This document shows positions 34,544 through 43,757 of a stretch of DNA of 64,000 bases, one piece after another (positions within the stretch are counted from its first letter, which is position 1; every line of letters begins with the position of its first letter). Below the pieces are notes generated by a model that was not told the DNA's origin, searched no databases, and saw only the letters and a program-made list of their open reading frames with translations. The translations under genes were made by a program, and so were the position numbers. Source of the DNA: Cupriavidus pauculus (GTDB lineage: Bacteria; Pseudomonadota; Gammaproteobacteria; Burkholderiales; Burkholderiaceae); assembly GCF_002858765.1 (NCBI RefSeq), contig NZ_PJRP01000006.1, positions 62,001-126,000 of the forward strand, written 5' to 3'.

Positions 34544-35659
34544 ATGTCTCATCTCTTCGATCCGTACCAGATCGGCAATCTCGCGCTCGCCAACCGCATC
34601 GCCATTGCGCCCATGTGCCAGTACTCGGCGGAAGAGGGCTCGGCCACTGACTGGCACATGATCCACCTGGGCAGCTTGGCGCTGTCCGGCGCGGGCCTGA
34701 TGATTGTCGAGGCCACTGCCGTGTCGCCGGAAGGCCGCATCTCGCCGGCCGACCTTGGCCTTTACAGCGATGCCAATGAAGCCGCGCTGGGCCGCGTGCT
34801 CGACGCGGTGCGCCGGTATTCGCCGATTGCCGTGGCGGTGCAACTGGGCCACGCGGGCCGCAAGGCGTCGAGCCAGGCCCCGTGGGAAGGCGGCGCGCAG
34901 ATTCGCCCCGATGCCCTGAGCGGCTGGCAGACCGTGGCGCCGTCGGCCATACCCCATGCGGTCGACGAGGTGGCGCCCACGGCGCTCGACCGTGCTGGCA
35001 TGCAGAAGATCCGCGACGATTTCGTGGCGGCGGCCAAGCGTGCGGCACGGATCGGCGTCGAGGGTATCGAGGTACACGGCGCGCACGGCTACCTGCTGCA
35101 CCAGTTCCTGTCGCCGATTGCCAATCACCGCACCGACGAATACGGCGGCAGCCTGGAGAACCGTATGCGGTTCCCGCTGGAAGTGTTCGACGCCGTGCGT
35201 GAGGCGTTTCCGGCCGAGCGTCCGGTGTGGATGCGCGTGTCGGCGACGGACTGGGTGCCGAACGGCTGGGATATCGATGGCACGATCGCGTTGTCGCAGG
35301 CGCTCAAGGCGCGCGGCTGCGCGGCGGTGCACGTGAGCACCGGCGGGGTGTCGCCGCAGCAGGCCATCAAGCTGGGACCGGGCTACCAGGTGCCGTATGC
35401 CCAGCGCGTCAAGGCCGAAGTGGGGCTGCCGACGCTGGCCGTGGGGCTGATTACCGAGCCGGAGCAGGCCGAGGCGATCATCGCCAACAACGAGGCCGAC
35501 ATGATTTCGATTGCCCGGGCGATGCTGTATGACCCGCGCTGGCCGTGGCATGCCGCCGCCAAGCTCGGGGCCCAGGTCGATGCGCCGAAGCAGTACTGGC
35601 GCTCGCAGCCGCGCGGGCTGGAACACCTGTTCCGCAGCGCGCATTTCGGGCAGCGCTAA
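34544..35659 (+). CDS. Old Yellow Enzyme, class III ene-reductase (YqjM/XenA-like)
   Basis: FMN-dependent NAD(P)H ene-reductase of 371 residues. The YqjM-type signature APMCQYSAEEG has redox-tuning Cys25, and substrate-binding histidines are in the GIEVHGAHGYLLHQFLSP block. The C-terminus has AVGLITEPEQAEAI and DMISIARAMLYDPRWPW for phosphate binding. Likely reduces activated C=C bonds. TACAAT at 34481 may be its -10 box. Followed 19 bases later by an acyl-CoA dehydrogenase gene. Confidence 0.92.
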   Translation: MSHLFDPYQIGNLALANRIAIAPMCQYSAEEGSATDWHMIHLGSLALSGAGLMIVEATAVSPEGRISPADLGLYSDANEAALGRVLDAVRRYSPIAVAVQLGHAGRKASSQAPWEGGAQIRPDALSGWQTVAPSAIPHAVDEVAPTALDRAGMQKIRDDFVAAAKRAARIGVEGIEVHGAHGYLLHQFLSPIANHRTDEYGGSLENRMRFPLEVFDAVREAFPAERPVWMRVSATDWVPNGWDIDGTIALSQALKARGCAAVHVSTGGVSPQQAIKLGPGYQVPYAQRVKAEVGLPTLAVGLITEPEQAEAIIANNEADMISIARAMLYDPRWPWHAAAKLGAQVDAPKQYWRSQPRGLEHLFRSAHFGQR

Positions 35660-35678
35660 ACGCCGAGCGGAGACGAAC

Positions 35679-36878
35679 ATGTTCACGCCTTGTCCCACCG
35701 AAAGAAGCCGCGACATCGCGGACCGCGTGGAGCGCTTCGTGCGCGACGTCGTGGCGCCGTACGAGCGGGATCCGCGCTGTGAATCGCATGGTCCGACCGC
35801 TGGGCTGGTCGATGAGTTGCGTGCCCTGGCGCGAGCTGCGGGCGTCATGACGCCGCACATTCTTGTCGACGGTTCGCATCTAAGTCAGCTGGAGACGGCT
35901 GCGGTGCTGAAGCGGTCGGGCCTGTCGCCGCTCGGTCCGGTCGCGGTCAACACCATGGCGCCCGACGAGGGCAACATGTTCCTGCTCGGCAAGGTAGCGA
36001 CGCCCGCGCAGCAGGCGCGGTTTCTGGCGCCGCTGGTGCGCGGCGAGGCGCGTTCGGCATTTTTCATGACCGAGCCGGCCGAAGATGGCGGCGCTGGCTC
36101 GGACCCGTCGATGCTACAGACGAGGGCCGTGCGGGACGGCAACGACTGGGTGATCAACGGCCGCAAGAAGTTCATCACGGGGGCCGAAGGCGCCCGGGTG
36201 GGCATCGTGATGGCCCGAAGCGACGACGGCGGCGAGCGCGCACAGGCCACCATGTTTCTGGTGGACCTGCCGCACCCGGCGATTCGTACCGAGCGGGTGC
36301 TGGATACGATCGACAGTTCCATGCCGGGCGGCCACGCCCAGGTGCTGATCGACAACCTGCGGGTGCCGGCGGACCAGGTGCTGGGCGAAGTCAACGAGGG
36401 CTTCCGGTACGCGCAGGTGCGGCTGTCACCGGCGCGGCTATCGCACTGCATGCGCTGGTTTGGCACGGTGGCCCGCGCCGACGAGATTGCGCGCGGCTAT
36501 GCCACCACGCGCAAGGCATTCGGCAAGCTGTTGATCGACCATGAGGGCGTTGGCTTCATGCTGGCCGACAACCTGATCGACCTGCAGCAGGCGGCGCTGA
36601 TGATCGACTGGTGTGCGGGCGTGCTGGACGCGGGGTCGCTGGCCACCGCGGAAAGCTCGATGGCCAAGGTAGCGGTGTCGGAGGCGTTGTTTCGTGTGGC
36701 GGACCGATGCGTGCAGATTCTGGGCGGCGATGGTGTGTCACGCGACACCATCGTCGAACAGGCCTTCCGCGAGCTCCGGGCCTTCCGCATCTACGATGGC
36801 CCGACCGAAGTGCACAAGTGGTCGCTGGCCAAGAAGATCAAGCGCGACACGCTTGCGCCGCCGGGCAGTCATGGCTGA
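35679..36878 (+). CDS. Acyl-CoA dehydrogenase, ACAD10/11-like branch
   Basis: FAD enzyme of 399 residues. The FAD/substrate loop is AFFMTEPAEDGGAGSDPSMLQT and WVINGRKKFITGAEGA follows. The C-terminal helix bundle has ILGGDGVSRDTIVEQAFRELRAFRIYDGPTEVHKWSLAKK. The usual catalytic YEGT reads YDGP here, as in the ACAD10/11-type branch. ATG 35679 follows GAGCGGAGACGA. It lies 19 bases after the Old Yellow Enzyme gene, so the two are likely cotranscribed. Acyl substrate unknown. Confidence 0.88.
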   Translation: MFTPCPTERSRDIADRVERFVRDVVAPYERDPRCESHGPTAGLVDELRALARAAGVMTPHILVDGSHLSQLETAAVLKRSGLSPLGPVAVNTMAPDEGNMFLLGKVATPAQQARFLAPLVRGEARSAFFMTEPAEDGGAGSDPSMLQTRAVRDGNDWVINGRKKFITGAEGARVGIVMARSDDGGERAQATMFLVDLPHPAIRTERVLDTIDSSMPGGHAQVLIDNLRVPADQVLGEVNEGFRYAQVRLSPARLSHCMRWFGTVARADEIARGYATTRKAFGKLLIDHEGVGFMLADNLIDLQQAALMIDWCAGVLDAGSLATAESSMAKVAVSEALFRVADRCVQILGGDGVSRDTIVEQAFRELRAFRIYDGPTEVHKWSLAKKIKRDTLAPPGSHG

Positions 36879-36978
36879 AGGCTGACGCGCAGCGCGGCAC
36901 CCGCAGGGTCTGCCGGCCATCGCTCGGGCCGTGTGGCATAGTGTGCCGTCATTTCACTATCACGCCGGCCTGATCACG

Positions 36979-37752
36979 ATGAGCGAAGCACGTTTCGACC
37001 CCACTATCCCCGCACGCCAACTGACGGCGGCATGCCGCGCCGGCGAGGCGCTGACAGAACTGGCCGAGGCCGAGCGTCCCACGACGCTGGCGCAAGGTTA
37101 TGCGACGCAGGCTGCATTCGTCGCGCAGCTTGGCGAGGGCACAGTGGGCTGGAAGCTCGCCGGTGCCTCGCCGCGAGGCCTGCGCGGTGACCTGCCCAAT
37201 CCGCCGGCCATCGGCACGTTGACGCCGAGCCGCGTGTTCAAATCCAACGCAGTCGTGACGCTGCCGCCGGGCCGTCAGGCGACGCTCGAGGTGGAAGCGG
37301 CGTTCACGTTTGCACGGGCGGTGGCGCCGGCCGACGAGGCCTTCGACGCCGCGTCGATGATCGATTGCGCGACCGTCGCGGTAGAGGTCGTGTGCAGCCG
37401 GTTCGTGGATCGCAAGGAGGTGGGGCAGCCGAGCTTCATTGCCGACAACGTGGGCTTTCATGCGCTGATTCGTGGCGACATGATCAACCACGCTGCCGAT
37501 CCGCTGTTCGAGGCCGACGCAGGCATCTGGCGCGACGGCGAGCGCATCGCCGAATCGCTGGCGGGCGACGACCGGACCAAGCCTTTTCTGTCGCTGGGCC
37601 ATCTGTGGGAAAGGCTGGCCGCCGAGGGCGCCAGGATTCCCGCTGGCGCGGTGGTGACCACCGGCACGCTCTCCGTGCCCGTGGATGTCGCGGCGGGCGG
37701 CGACTTCGTGGCCCGCGTGGGTGGCGCATCGCTGGCATTTTCGCTGGTCTGA
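36979..37752 (+). CDS. 2-keto-4-pentenoate hydratase/FAH-family protein
   Basis: 257 residues of the fumarylacetoacetase superfamily. Expected metal-binding acidic cluster is in ATLEVEAAFTFARAV, with FIADNVGFHALIRG and AAEGARIPAGAVVTTGTL further on, like MhpD-type hydratases and 4-oxalocrotonate decarboxylases. Start MSEARFDPTIP at 36979; the upstream ATG at 36931 lacks a ribosome site. It is the third of four same-strand genes that may be one catabolic unit. Confidence 0.8.
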   Translation: MSEARFDPTIPARQLTAACRAGEALTELAEAERPTTLAQGYATQAAFVAQLGEGTVGWKLAGASPRGLRGDLPNPPAIGTLTPSRVFKSNAVVTLPPGRQATLEVEAAFTFARAVAPADEAFDAASMIDCATVAVEVVCSRFVDRKEVGQPSFIADNVGFHALIRGDMINHAADPLFEADAGIWRDGERIAESLAGDDRTKPFLSLGHLWERLAAEGARIPAGAVVTTGTLSVPVDVAAGGDFVARVGGASLAFSLV

Positions 37753-37885
37753 CCCAGGGGCGCAGGCCGACGGCAAGGTGTCCCTTTTGCGAGTGTCGAC
37801 GCAGGAAACGCGAAAGCCAACGGCTTCGGCATCCGGCAGACTACGGCGTTCAGAAGACCAAAAATGAACCCGGGGGAGACACCCA

Positions 37886-39166
37886 ATGAATACCGAGCTT
37901 TCGCCGACGTCGCCGGCTGAAAAAACCACCGAGGCACCACCCGCCACCCAGGCGCCACAGGCCGCCCAGGCGGCCATCGAGAACCACCCGTTGCGGGTGG
38001 TGCTGCTGCTCAATGTCGGCCACGCGCTGGACCACCTGTTCCTGCTGATCTTCGCCACTGCAGTGGGCACCATCGCGTCGGAGTTCGGGTTCGCCCGCTG
38101 GGAAGACCTGATGCCCTATGGCGTGGGGGCGTTCTTCCTGTTTGGCCTTGGCTCGGTGCCTTCGGGCCGCCTGGGCGATATGTGGGGCCGCCGGCAGATG
38201 ATGCTGGTGTTCTTCTTCGGGCTGGGTTTGGCGGCGCTGGTGACCGCCGTGGCGCAAGGCCCCTGGCAACTGGCGGGCGGCCTCGCCCTGATCGGCCTGT
38301 TTGCGTCGATCTACCATCCGGTGGGGATTCCGATGCTCGTGCAGCGCGCGAGCCGGCCGGGTTCGGCCATCGGACTCAACGGACTGGCCGGCAATCTGGG
38401 CGTGGCCGGCGCCGCGCTGCTCACGGGGTTTCTTGTGCAGGCCTGGGGCTGGCGGGCGGCATTTGCCGTGCCCGGTGTCATCTCCATCGTCTGCGGATTT
38501 GCCTTTGCGTGGCTCTGCGCGCCACAAGGCCCGGCGCCGGGACGCAGCCGCAAGCCGCCGCAGGTGGTCTTGCCGCCCCGGCTGCTGGCGCGGGCGCTGG
38601 TCGTGATGACGGCGGCTGCCGTCACCGGCAGCCTGCTGTTCAACTTCACCACCAATGGCAACACGCAGTTCTTGGCCGAGCGGTTCAACGGGCGGATCGA
38701 TGACCCGGTCATGATCGGCCTGCTGCTGGCCGTGATCTATACGCTGGCGTCGTTCACGCAGGTGATTGTTGGAAAACTGATCGACACGGTGCCGCTCAAG
38801 CGGCTGTACCTGTGCCTGGTCCTGGCGCAGATCCCCTGGCTGGTCCTTGCCGCGCATGCGCAGGGATGGTGGCTGTTCGTGGCGCTGCTGGGCGCCATGG
38901 TGTGCATCTTCGGCAGCATCCCGTTCACCGACGCGATGATCGTGCGCTACGTCGACGACAGCGTGAGATCGCGCGTCGCCGGCATGCGGCTGGCGGTTTC
39001 CTTCGGCATCAGTTCGCTGGCGGTCTGGCTGCTGGGGCCGGTCGTCAAGGCGTCGAGCTTTGCCTCGCTCTTTCTTGCGATGGCCTGCATTGCCGCCTGT
39101 ACGGCGCTGGTGGTGCTGCTACTGCCTGGCGAAGCCGCCACAGGGCAGGGCGAGGCCCGCAATTGA
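37886..39166 (+). CDS. Major facilitator superfamily transporter
   Basis: 426 residues with twelve predicted helices after a Pro/Ala-rich N-terminal tail (residues 1-33). The MFS loop motif GRLGDMWGRRQMM lies between helices 2 and 3. Family-level match only; fosmidomycin-resistance-type carriers are the closest in feel. GGGGGAGACACC precedes the ATG. Substrate unknown, possibly the compound handled by the three upstream enzymes. Confidence 0.88.
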   Translation: MNTELSPTSPAEKTTEAPPATQAPQAAQAAIENHPLRVVLLLNVGHALDHLFLLIFATAVGTIASEFGFARWEDLMPYGVGAFFLFGLGSVPSGRLGDMWGRRQMMLVFFFGLGLAALVTAVAQGPWQLAGGLALIGLFASIYHPVGIPMLVQRASRPGSAIGLNGLAGNLGVAGAALLTGFLVQAWGWRAAFAVPGVISIVCGFAFAWLCAPQGPAPGRSRKPPQVVLPPRLLARALVVMTAAAVTGSLLFNFTTNGNTQFLAERFNGRIDDPVMIGLLLAVIYTLASFTQVIVGKLIDTVPLKRLYLCLVLAQIPWLVLAAHAQGWWLFVALLGAMVCIFGSIPFTDAMIVRYVDDSVRSRVAGMRLAVSFGISSLAVWLLGPVVKASSFASLFLAMACIAACTALVVLLLPGEAATGQGEARN

Positions 39167-39176
39167 TCCGGGCCCG

Positions 39177-39197
39177 GCCCTGACCCGCGGTCAGGGC
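39177..39197. terminator. Hairpin between convergent MFS and cupin genes
   Basis: Nine-base perfect arms GCCCTGACC and GGTCAGGGC around CGC. It overlaps the stop codon of the cupin gene. No U-run follows, so it may only stabilise the 3' ends. Confidence 0.45.
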
Positions 39198-39670
39198 AGC
39201 AGGTGGGTATCGTTCGGCGCCTGCGGTGGCAGCTTGATGGCCAGCGACCTGAACTCGCCGCTGGCCGCGATCGAGCCCGCGTGGGCGGCTCCCTTCGGAA
39301 TGATGATCAGGTCGCCAGGCCCCACCTGGTGCTGTTCATTGCCCAGCCAGAACGTGCCCTTGCCCGCGATCACGTACTGGATCTCGTCGGCGCTGGTGTG
39401 ATAGTGCTTGGGCACATTGCCCGACTGCACGGCAACCGTGCCGCTTGGCGTCGTCACCAGCCCTTTGGTGCGCAGCGTGCCCATGTTGGGCACTTGCGGG
39501 CCGATGTCGTCGTTGCTCATCGCTGCCAGGTTGATGATCAGCGGCATCAGCGCGGACGGCGGCGTCTGCGCGTGAGCCAGCGGCAGATCCACATGAGCCG
39601 TGAGGAAGCCGGCGGCGAACGTCGCTACGAACGCGACAGGGACAGCGGCAAGAACGGCAAGTCGGTGCAT
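39191..39670 (-). CDS. Exported single-domain cupin protein
   Basis: 159 residues with a signal sequence (MHRLAVLAAVPVAFVATFAAG, cleaved near LAHAQT). The cupin core has KHYHTSADEIQYVIAGKGTFWLGNEQHQVGPGDLIIIPKGAAHAG, with the H-x-H-E...H metal ligands. Function unknown; possible small-molecule binding. Start at 39670 follows AGGGAGACAACC. Confidence 0.8.
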   Translation of the reverse strand: MHRLAVLAAVPVAFVATFAAGFLTAHVDLPLAHAQTPPSALMPLIINLAAMSNDDIGPQVPNMGTLRTKGLVTTPSGTVAVQSGNVPKHYHTSADEIQYVIAGKGTFWLGNEQHQVGPGDLIIIPKGAAHAGSIAASGEFRSLAIKLPPQAPNDTHLLP

Positions 39671-40020
39671 GGTTGTCTCCCTTTTTGTGTATTGGCGGTC
39701 ATGGCACTGCGGCAACACGGCCGGCCTGCCATCCCGCGCAGCATTGTCTCACCGCGATCGGCATCCGGCGCCAGCGTCCGAGGCTCGGGACTTTCCTCCT
39801 TGACATCCGCAACCGTGCAAGGCGGTGCCGAAAACGCCCGGCATCCCGCGCCGCAGCATCGTTCAAACGCCAATAACGAAGGGATTACCATGATTGCCGC
39901 GCCCCATCGATGGCGCGACCATCGGCGCAAATAGATTGCAGTGGGCAGTACCCGGGCGCCCCAAAAGCACGCCCGTCATCACAGAAGTAGTCGAAGAACG
40001 AACTCTGGGAGACACCAACC
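39671..40020. other. Gap of 350 bases without a gene
   Basis: Nothing coding is supported. It must hold the divergent promoters of the cupin gene and the small membrane protein gene. A GGGAG ribosome site ends it at 40010-40014. Confidence 0.4.
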
Positions 40021-40188
40021 ATGCAAGTCTATGACGGGCTCGTTTTTGCCTGCGCCATGATCCTTGTCTGCATGTACGCCTATCTGGGCGTACAGTCGCA
40101 GAGCCTTGCGCTGAAGTACGTGTCGCCGGCCATCGTGGGCGTGCTGACGCTCGCGTATGCGCTGCTGCCGATGCGCATGATCGGCTGA
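40021..40188 (+). CDS. Small two-helix membrane protein, hypothetical
   Basis: 55 residues. Two hydrophobic stretches, VFACAMILVCMYAYLGV and VSPAIVGVLTLAYALLP, separated by a short polar loop. The strong ribosome site TGGGAGACACCAACC precedes the ATG. It ends just before a terminator-like hairpin at 40209. No family recognised. The good start signal and clear topology make it likely to be real. Confidence 0.65.
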   Translation: MQVYDGLVFACAMILVCMYAYLGVQSQSLALKYVSPAIVGVLTLAYALLPMRMIG

Positions 40189-40208
40189 CCGCCGCCGCGC
40201 AAATAAGA

Positions 40209-40231
40209 ACCCCGCCTGGCCAGGGCGGGGT
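40209..40231. terminator. Bidirectional terminator between small ORF and aldehyde dehydrogenase
   Basis: ACCCCGCC and GGCGGGGT form an 8-bp stem with a 7-base loop. On the minus strand it is followed by TCTTATTT, so it is best seen as the terminator of the aldehyde dehydrogenase gene; it also closes the convergent small gene. Confidence 0.7.
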
Positions 40232-40276
40232 ATGCGGAGTCGCGCCGGCCGCCGTAGCGGCCATGCCTGACGACGC

Positions 40277-41728
40277 CTAGCGCAACGACAACCAGATCGC
40301 CTTCGGCTCCGTGAAGTTCTCGATGGCGGCGTCGCCATGCTCGCGGCCCAGGCCGGAGTCACCCGAGCCGCCCCACGGCAGGCGCACGTCGGTATATCCA
40401 TAGGTGTTGATCCAGACCGTGCCGGCGCGCAGTTCGCCGGCCACCTTGTGTACGCGCTGGATGTCCGCGCTCCACACGCCGGCGGCCAGGCTGAACGCGG
40501 TGCCGTTGGCAATGCGCACCGCGTCGGCCTCATCGTCGAATGGAATCACGCTGGCCACCGGGCCGAAGATTTCCTCCTGCGAAATCCGCATCTCGTGCGC
40601 CACGTTGGCAAACACGGTGGGCTCGACAAAGAAGCCGCGCTCGCCCACGCGTGCGCCGCCCGTCACCGCGCTGGCGCCTTCCTGCTTGCCGATGTCGACG
40701 TAGTCGAGCACCGTCTTCATCTGCGCGGCCGACACCACGGGGCCCATGGTGGTATCGGGCGCGGCCGGGTCGCCCACGCGGATCGCCCTGGCGCGCGCGG
40801 ACAGCCGTTCCACCACTTCGTCATACACCTGGCGCTGCGCCAGGATGCGCGACCCGGCCGAGCACACCTGGCCCGCGTTGAAGAAGATGCCCGAGGCCGC
40901 CGCGCGCGTGGCGGCGTCCAGGTTGGCGTCGGCAAAGATCACGTTGGCCGACTTGCCGCCCAGTTCCAGCGTCACACGCTTGAAGTTGGCCGCCGCGCCC
41001 TGCATGATGCCGCGCCCGACGCCGGGCGATCCGGTAAAGGTCACCTTGTCGATGCCCGGGTGCGCCACCATGGCGTTGCCCACCACGCTGCCCTTGCCGG
41101 TCACCACGTTGAACACGCCGGGCGGCACGCCGGCTTCGAGCGCCAGTTCGGCCACGCGCAGGGCGGTCAGCGGGGTGATCTCGGCAGGCTTCACGATCAG
41201 CGTGCAGCCGCAGGCCAGGGCCGGGGCAATCTTCCACATGCCGATCATCAGCGGGAAATTCCACGGCACGATGGCCGCCACCACGCCCACGGGCTCACGC
41301 ACCGTATAGGTCAGCGCGTCGGGGCGGGCCGGGATCACGCTGCCGTGGATCTTGTCGCACCAGCCCGCGTAGTAGCGCACCGTGTCGATCACGGCGGGCA
41401 TGTCCTGGCGGCGCACGGACGCCAGCGGCTTGCCGGCGTCCTGGCTTTCCAGTGCTACCAGTTCCTCTGCATGGGCTTCGAGCAGGTCGGCAAAGCGGTT
41501 CAGGATGCGTGCGCGGTCCGCCGCGCGCATGCCGGCCCAGCCCTTCAGCGCGGTGCGCGCGGCCTTGACCGCCGTGTCCACGTCGGCGGCGCTGCCTTGC
41601 GCCACCAGTGCAATGGGCGCCTCAGTGGCGGGATTGATGTCGGTGGAGTATTCGCCGGTGCCAGGCGGCAGGCGCTTGCCGTCGATCAGCAGGTCATGCT
41701 TGGGCAGGTCGGAACGTGAGGCGGTCAT
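40277..41728 (-). CDS. NAD-dependent aldehyde dehydrogenase
   Basis: 483 residues of the ALDH superfamily. Catalytic residues are visible: the VPWNFPLMIGMWKIAPALACG cofactor block, Glu in VTLELGGKSANVIF, and Cys in NAGQVCSAGSRI. EIFGPVASVIPFDDE and WINTYGYTDVRLPWGGSGDSGLGRE are betaine-aldehyde or phenylacetaldehyde dehydrogenase-like. Start at 41728 with AGGAG upstream; the 20-residue extension is rejected. The AT-rich region 41830-41880 is the likely promoter. Substrate unknown. Confidence 0.92.
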   Translation of the reverse strand: MTASRSDLPKHDLLIDGKRLPPGTGEYSTDINPATEAPIALVAQGSAADVDTAVKAARTALKGWAGMRAADRARILNRFADLLEAHAEELVALESQDAGKPLASVRRQDMPAVIDTVRYYAGWCDKIHGSVIPARPDALTYTVREPVGVVAAIVPWNFPLMIGMWKIAPALACGCTLIVKPAEITPLTALRVAELALEAGVPPGVFNVVTGKGSVVGNAMVAHPGIDKVTFTGSPGVGRGIMQGAAANFKRVTLELGGKSANVIFADANLDAATRAAASGIFFNAGQVCSAGSRILAQRQVYDEVVERLSARARAIRVGDPAAPDTTMGPVVSAAQMKTVLDYVDIGKQEGASAVTGGARVGERGFFVEPTVFANVAHEMRISQEEIFGPVASVIPFDDEADAVRIANGTAFSLAAGVWSADIQRVHKVAGELRAGTVWINTYGYTDVRLPWGGSGDSGLGREHGDAAIENFTEPKAIWLSLR

Positions 41729-41859
41729 GAAAGGCTCCTCGCTTGGGTCATGGTTCTGGAATGACGGGCGCGGTGGCCGAAGCATCACAACGATCAGGCC
41801 CGCTTTGTTTTGGAGTGTGGGCGGGCCTCAGACCTAAGTCCAATTAATAGGAATGATTC

Positions 41860-41884
41860 ATTCATACTATTTATGCATGAATGG
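41860..41884. promoter_or_regulatory. AT-rich dyad upstream of aldehyde dehydrogenase
   Basis: CATTCAT and ATGAATG form 7-base inverted repeats with an 11-base spacer in a short AT-rich patch that also contains ATGATTCAT. It lies about 135 bases upstream of the aldehyde dehydrogenase start and beyond the 3' end of the kinase gene. Operator function is inferred. Confidence 0.35.
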
Positions 41885-41964
41885 GGGCTGTGCTTATCAT
41901 GCGGGCCGATGCCATTCAGGTGTGGCAGCGCAACGGCCGCCACGACGGCGGGCAGGGGCAGGTT

Positions 41965-43722
41965 TCAGTCGGCGCCGCGCAGCAGGTCGCCAATCGCGGC
42001 ATGCAGCTCGCCCGGCACCACCGGCTTGTGCAGCAGGGCGGTGCCGCCGGCGTGGACGTTGCGCAGACGGTCGGCGGCGGTATCGCCCGTGATGACGATG
42101 GCGGGCAGGTCACGGCCCGTGTGTTCGCGGATGGCGGCAATGGCCTCCAGCCCGGTGCGGTGTCCGCGCAGGCGGTAGTCAGCCAGGATCAGGTCCGGCG
42201 CGAAGCCGGCAAGCAGCGCCAGGGCTTCGTCCTCGGTTTCGGCGGTGCGGTTCGGGCAGTTCCAGACCGTCAGCAGGCCCGACATGGCCTCCCGAATGGC
42301 CGGATCGTCGTCGATCACCAGCACGCGCAGCCCGTCCAGGCGCGTGGCGGCGCCGGGCAGGACCGATTCCTCGGGCGCGGTCCACGCCAGCGGCAGCTGC
42401 AGGCGGAACACCGAGCCCCGGTTCGGCGTCGACCCCAGCGTTACCGACGTCTGCATCGTCCGCGCCAGGCCGTCCACGATGGCCAGCCCCAGGCCCAGCC
42501 CCTTGCGCTGGTCGCGCTCGGGATTGCCCAGCTGATGGAACTCGCGGAAGATTGCCCGATGCTGGACGACCGGAATGCCGATGCCGGTATCCCAGACTTC
42601 CACCGACACATGGAACCGGCGCTTGCGGCAGGCCACCAGCACCCCGCCGGTGCGCGTGTAGCGGATGGCGTTGGCAATCAGGTTGCGCAGGATCAGTTCG
42701 GTCAGCGTGGGATCGCCAAAGGCGGTGACCATGGTATCGCGCGTGCGATAGACCAGCCCGCGCGCATTGGCCTGCGGGGCGAATTCGTTTTCGAGCTTGT
42801 GCAGCAGCGGCTGCAGCCGGAAGGGCCGCGGCCGCGACGTGACCACGCCGGCGTCGAGCTTGGAGAAATCGAGCAGCGTGTTCAGCATTTCGCGCGCCGC
42901 GCCGGACGACGCCTCGATGTGGTCCAGCAACTGGCGCTGCCGCGCGTCCAGCGGAGTACGGCCCAGCGACACCAGGAACAGCCCCAGCGCGTGCAGCGGC
43001 TGGCGCAGGTCGTGACTGGCCGACGCCAGGAACACCGACTTGGCCCGGTTGGCTTCCTCGGCCTCGCGCTGGGCGTGGCCGGCGCGGGCGGTCTGGTCGC
43101 GCAGCTGCGAGATCAGTTCCACATTTTCGAAGCGCAGCGCCAGCGAATGCCGCGCCATGTGCGAGTAGTTGCGCGCGAACACGATCAGCACGAACAGGTA
43201 GAGCGGCGTGCCCAGGAACATCGGTAGGTAGGCGATATCGCGCGTGACGATGAAGACCGCCCACACCGGCACGATGGCCGGGATGAAGAAGCCCACCGCC
43301 ACGGGCAGGCAGGCCGAGAACACGGCCAGCGCTGCCGCGCTCATGCCGGCGATCAGCGACAGCACGCAGATCACCACGGCCGGCGACCGGATATCAAGGT
43401 AGAGCCAGCCTGCCAGCCCCCACAGGCTGCCGATCAGGACTAGCATTGCGGTCATGCCGCGCGCATACAGGCCGGAGCGCGCCTCGGTCAGCCGGTCGCG
43501 CACGGCGAGCCGGCCAAAATGGGCCACGGCACAGAGCACCGCCATCGTCGCCGCCCAGGGTAGCGCGCCGGGATGGCCGTCGGTCAGCGACAGGCCGGTG
43601 CCCAGGATGATCGCCGCCAGCGCGCAGCCCAGCATGGCCATGCCGAAACTCTGGTCGATCAGTTCCATCTGCGCGGACAGCAGCCGCGGCTCGTCGTAGT
43701 GCGGAAGGAAGGGCAACGCCAT
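41965..43722 (-). CDS. Hybrid sensor histidine kinase with receiver domain
   Basis: 585 residues. Residues 1-190 carry six or seven membrane helices with no periplasmic domain. A coiled linker (QLRDQTARAGHAQREAEEANRAK) leads to the HisKA box ASHDLRQPLHALG, the HATPase N box NLIANAIRYTRTGG, and G boxes DTGIGIP and GLGLGLAIV. A receiver domain at 460-580 has LVIDDDPA, phosphoacceptor LILADYRL and LHKPV. It lies 35 bases after the response regulator gene and is cotranscribed. Confidence 0.9.
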   Translation of the reverse strand: MALPFLPHYDEPRLLSAQMELIDQSFGMAMLGCALAAIILGTGLSLTDGHPGALPWAATMAVLCAVAHFGRLAVRDRLTEARSGLYARGMTAMLVLIGSLWGLAGWLYLDIRSPAVVICVLSLIAGMSAAALAVFSACLPVAVGFFIPAIVPVWAVFIVTRDIAYLPMFLGTPLYLFVLIVFARNYSHMARHSLALRFENVELISQLRDQTARAGHAQREAEEANRAKSVFLASASHDLRQPLHALGLFLVSLGRTPLDARQRQLLDHIEASSGAAREMLNTLLDFSKLDAGVVTSRPRPFRLQPLLHKLENEFAPQANARGLVYRTRDTMVTAFGDPTLTELILRNLIANAIRYTRTGGVLVACRKRRFHVSVEVWDTGIGIPVVQHRAIFREFHQLGNPERDQRKGLGLGLAIVDGLARTMQTSVTLGSTPNRGSVFRLQLPLAWTAPEESVLPGAATRLDGLRVLVIDDDPAIREAMSGLLTVWNCPNRTAETEDEALALLAGFAPDLILADYRLRGHRTGLEAIAAIREHTGRDLPAIVITGDTAADRLRNVHAGGTALLHKPVVPGELHAAIGDLLRGAD

Positions 43723-43757
43723 GGTCGCGCGGCGGGCGGGGCGGGTTGAGATGGCGC

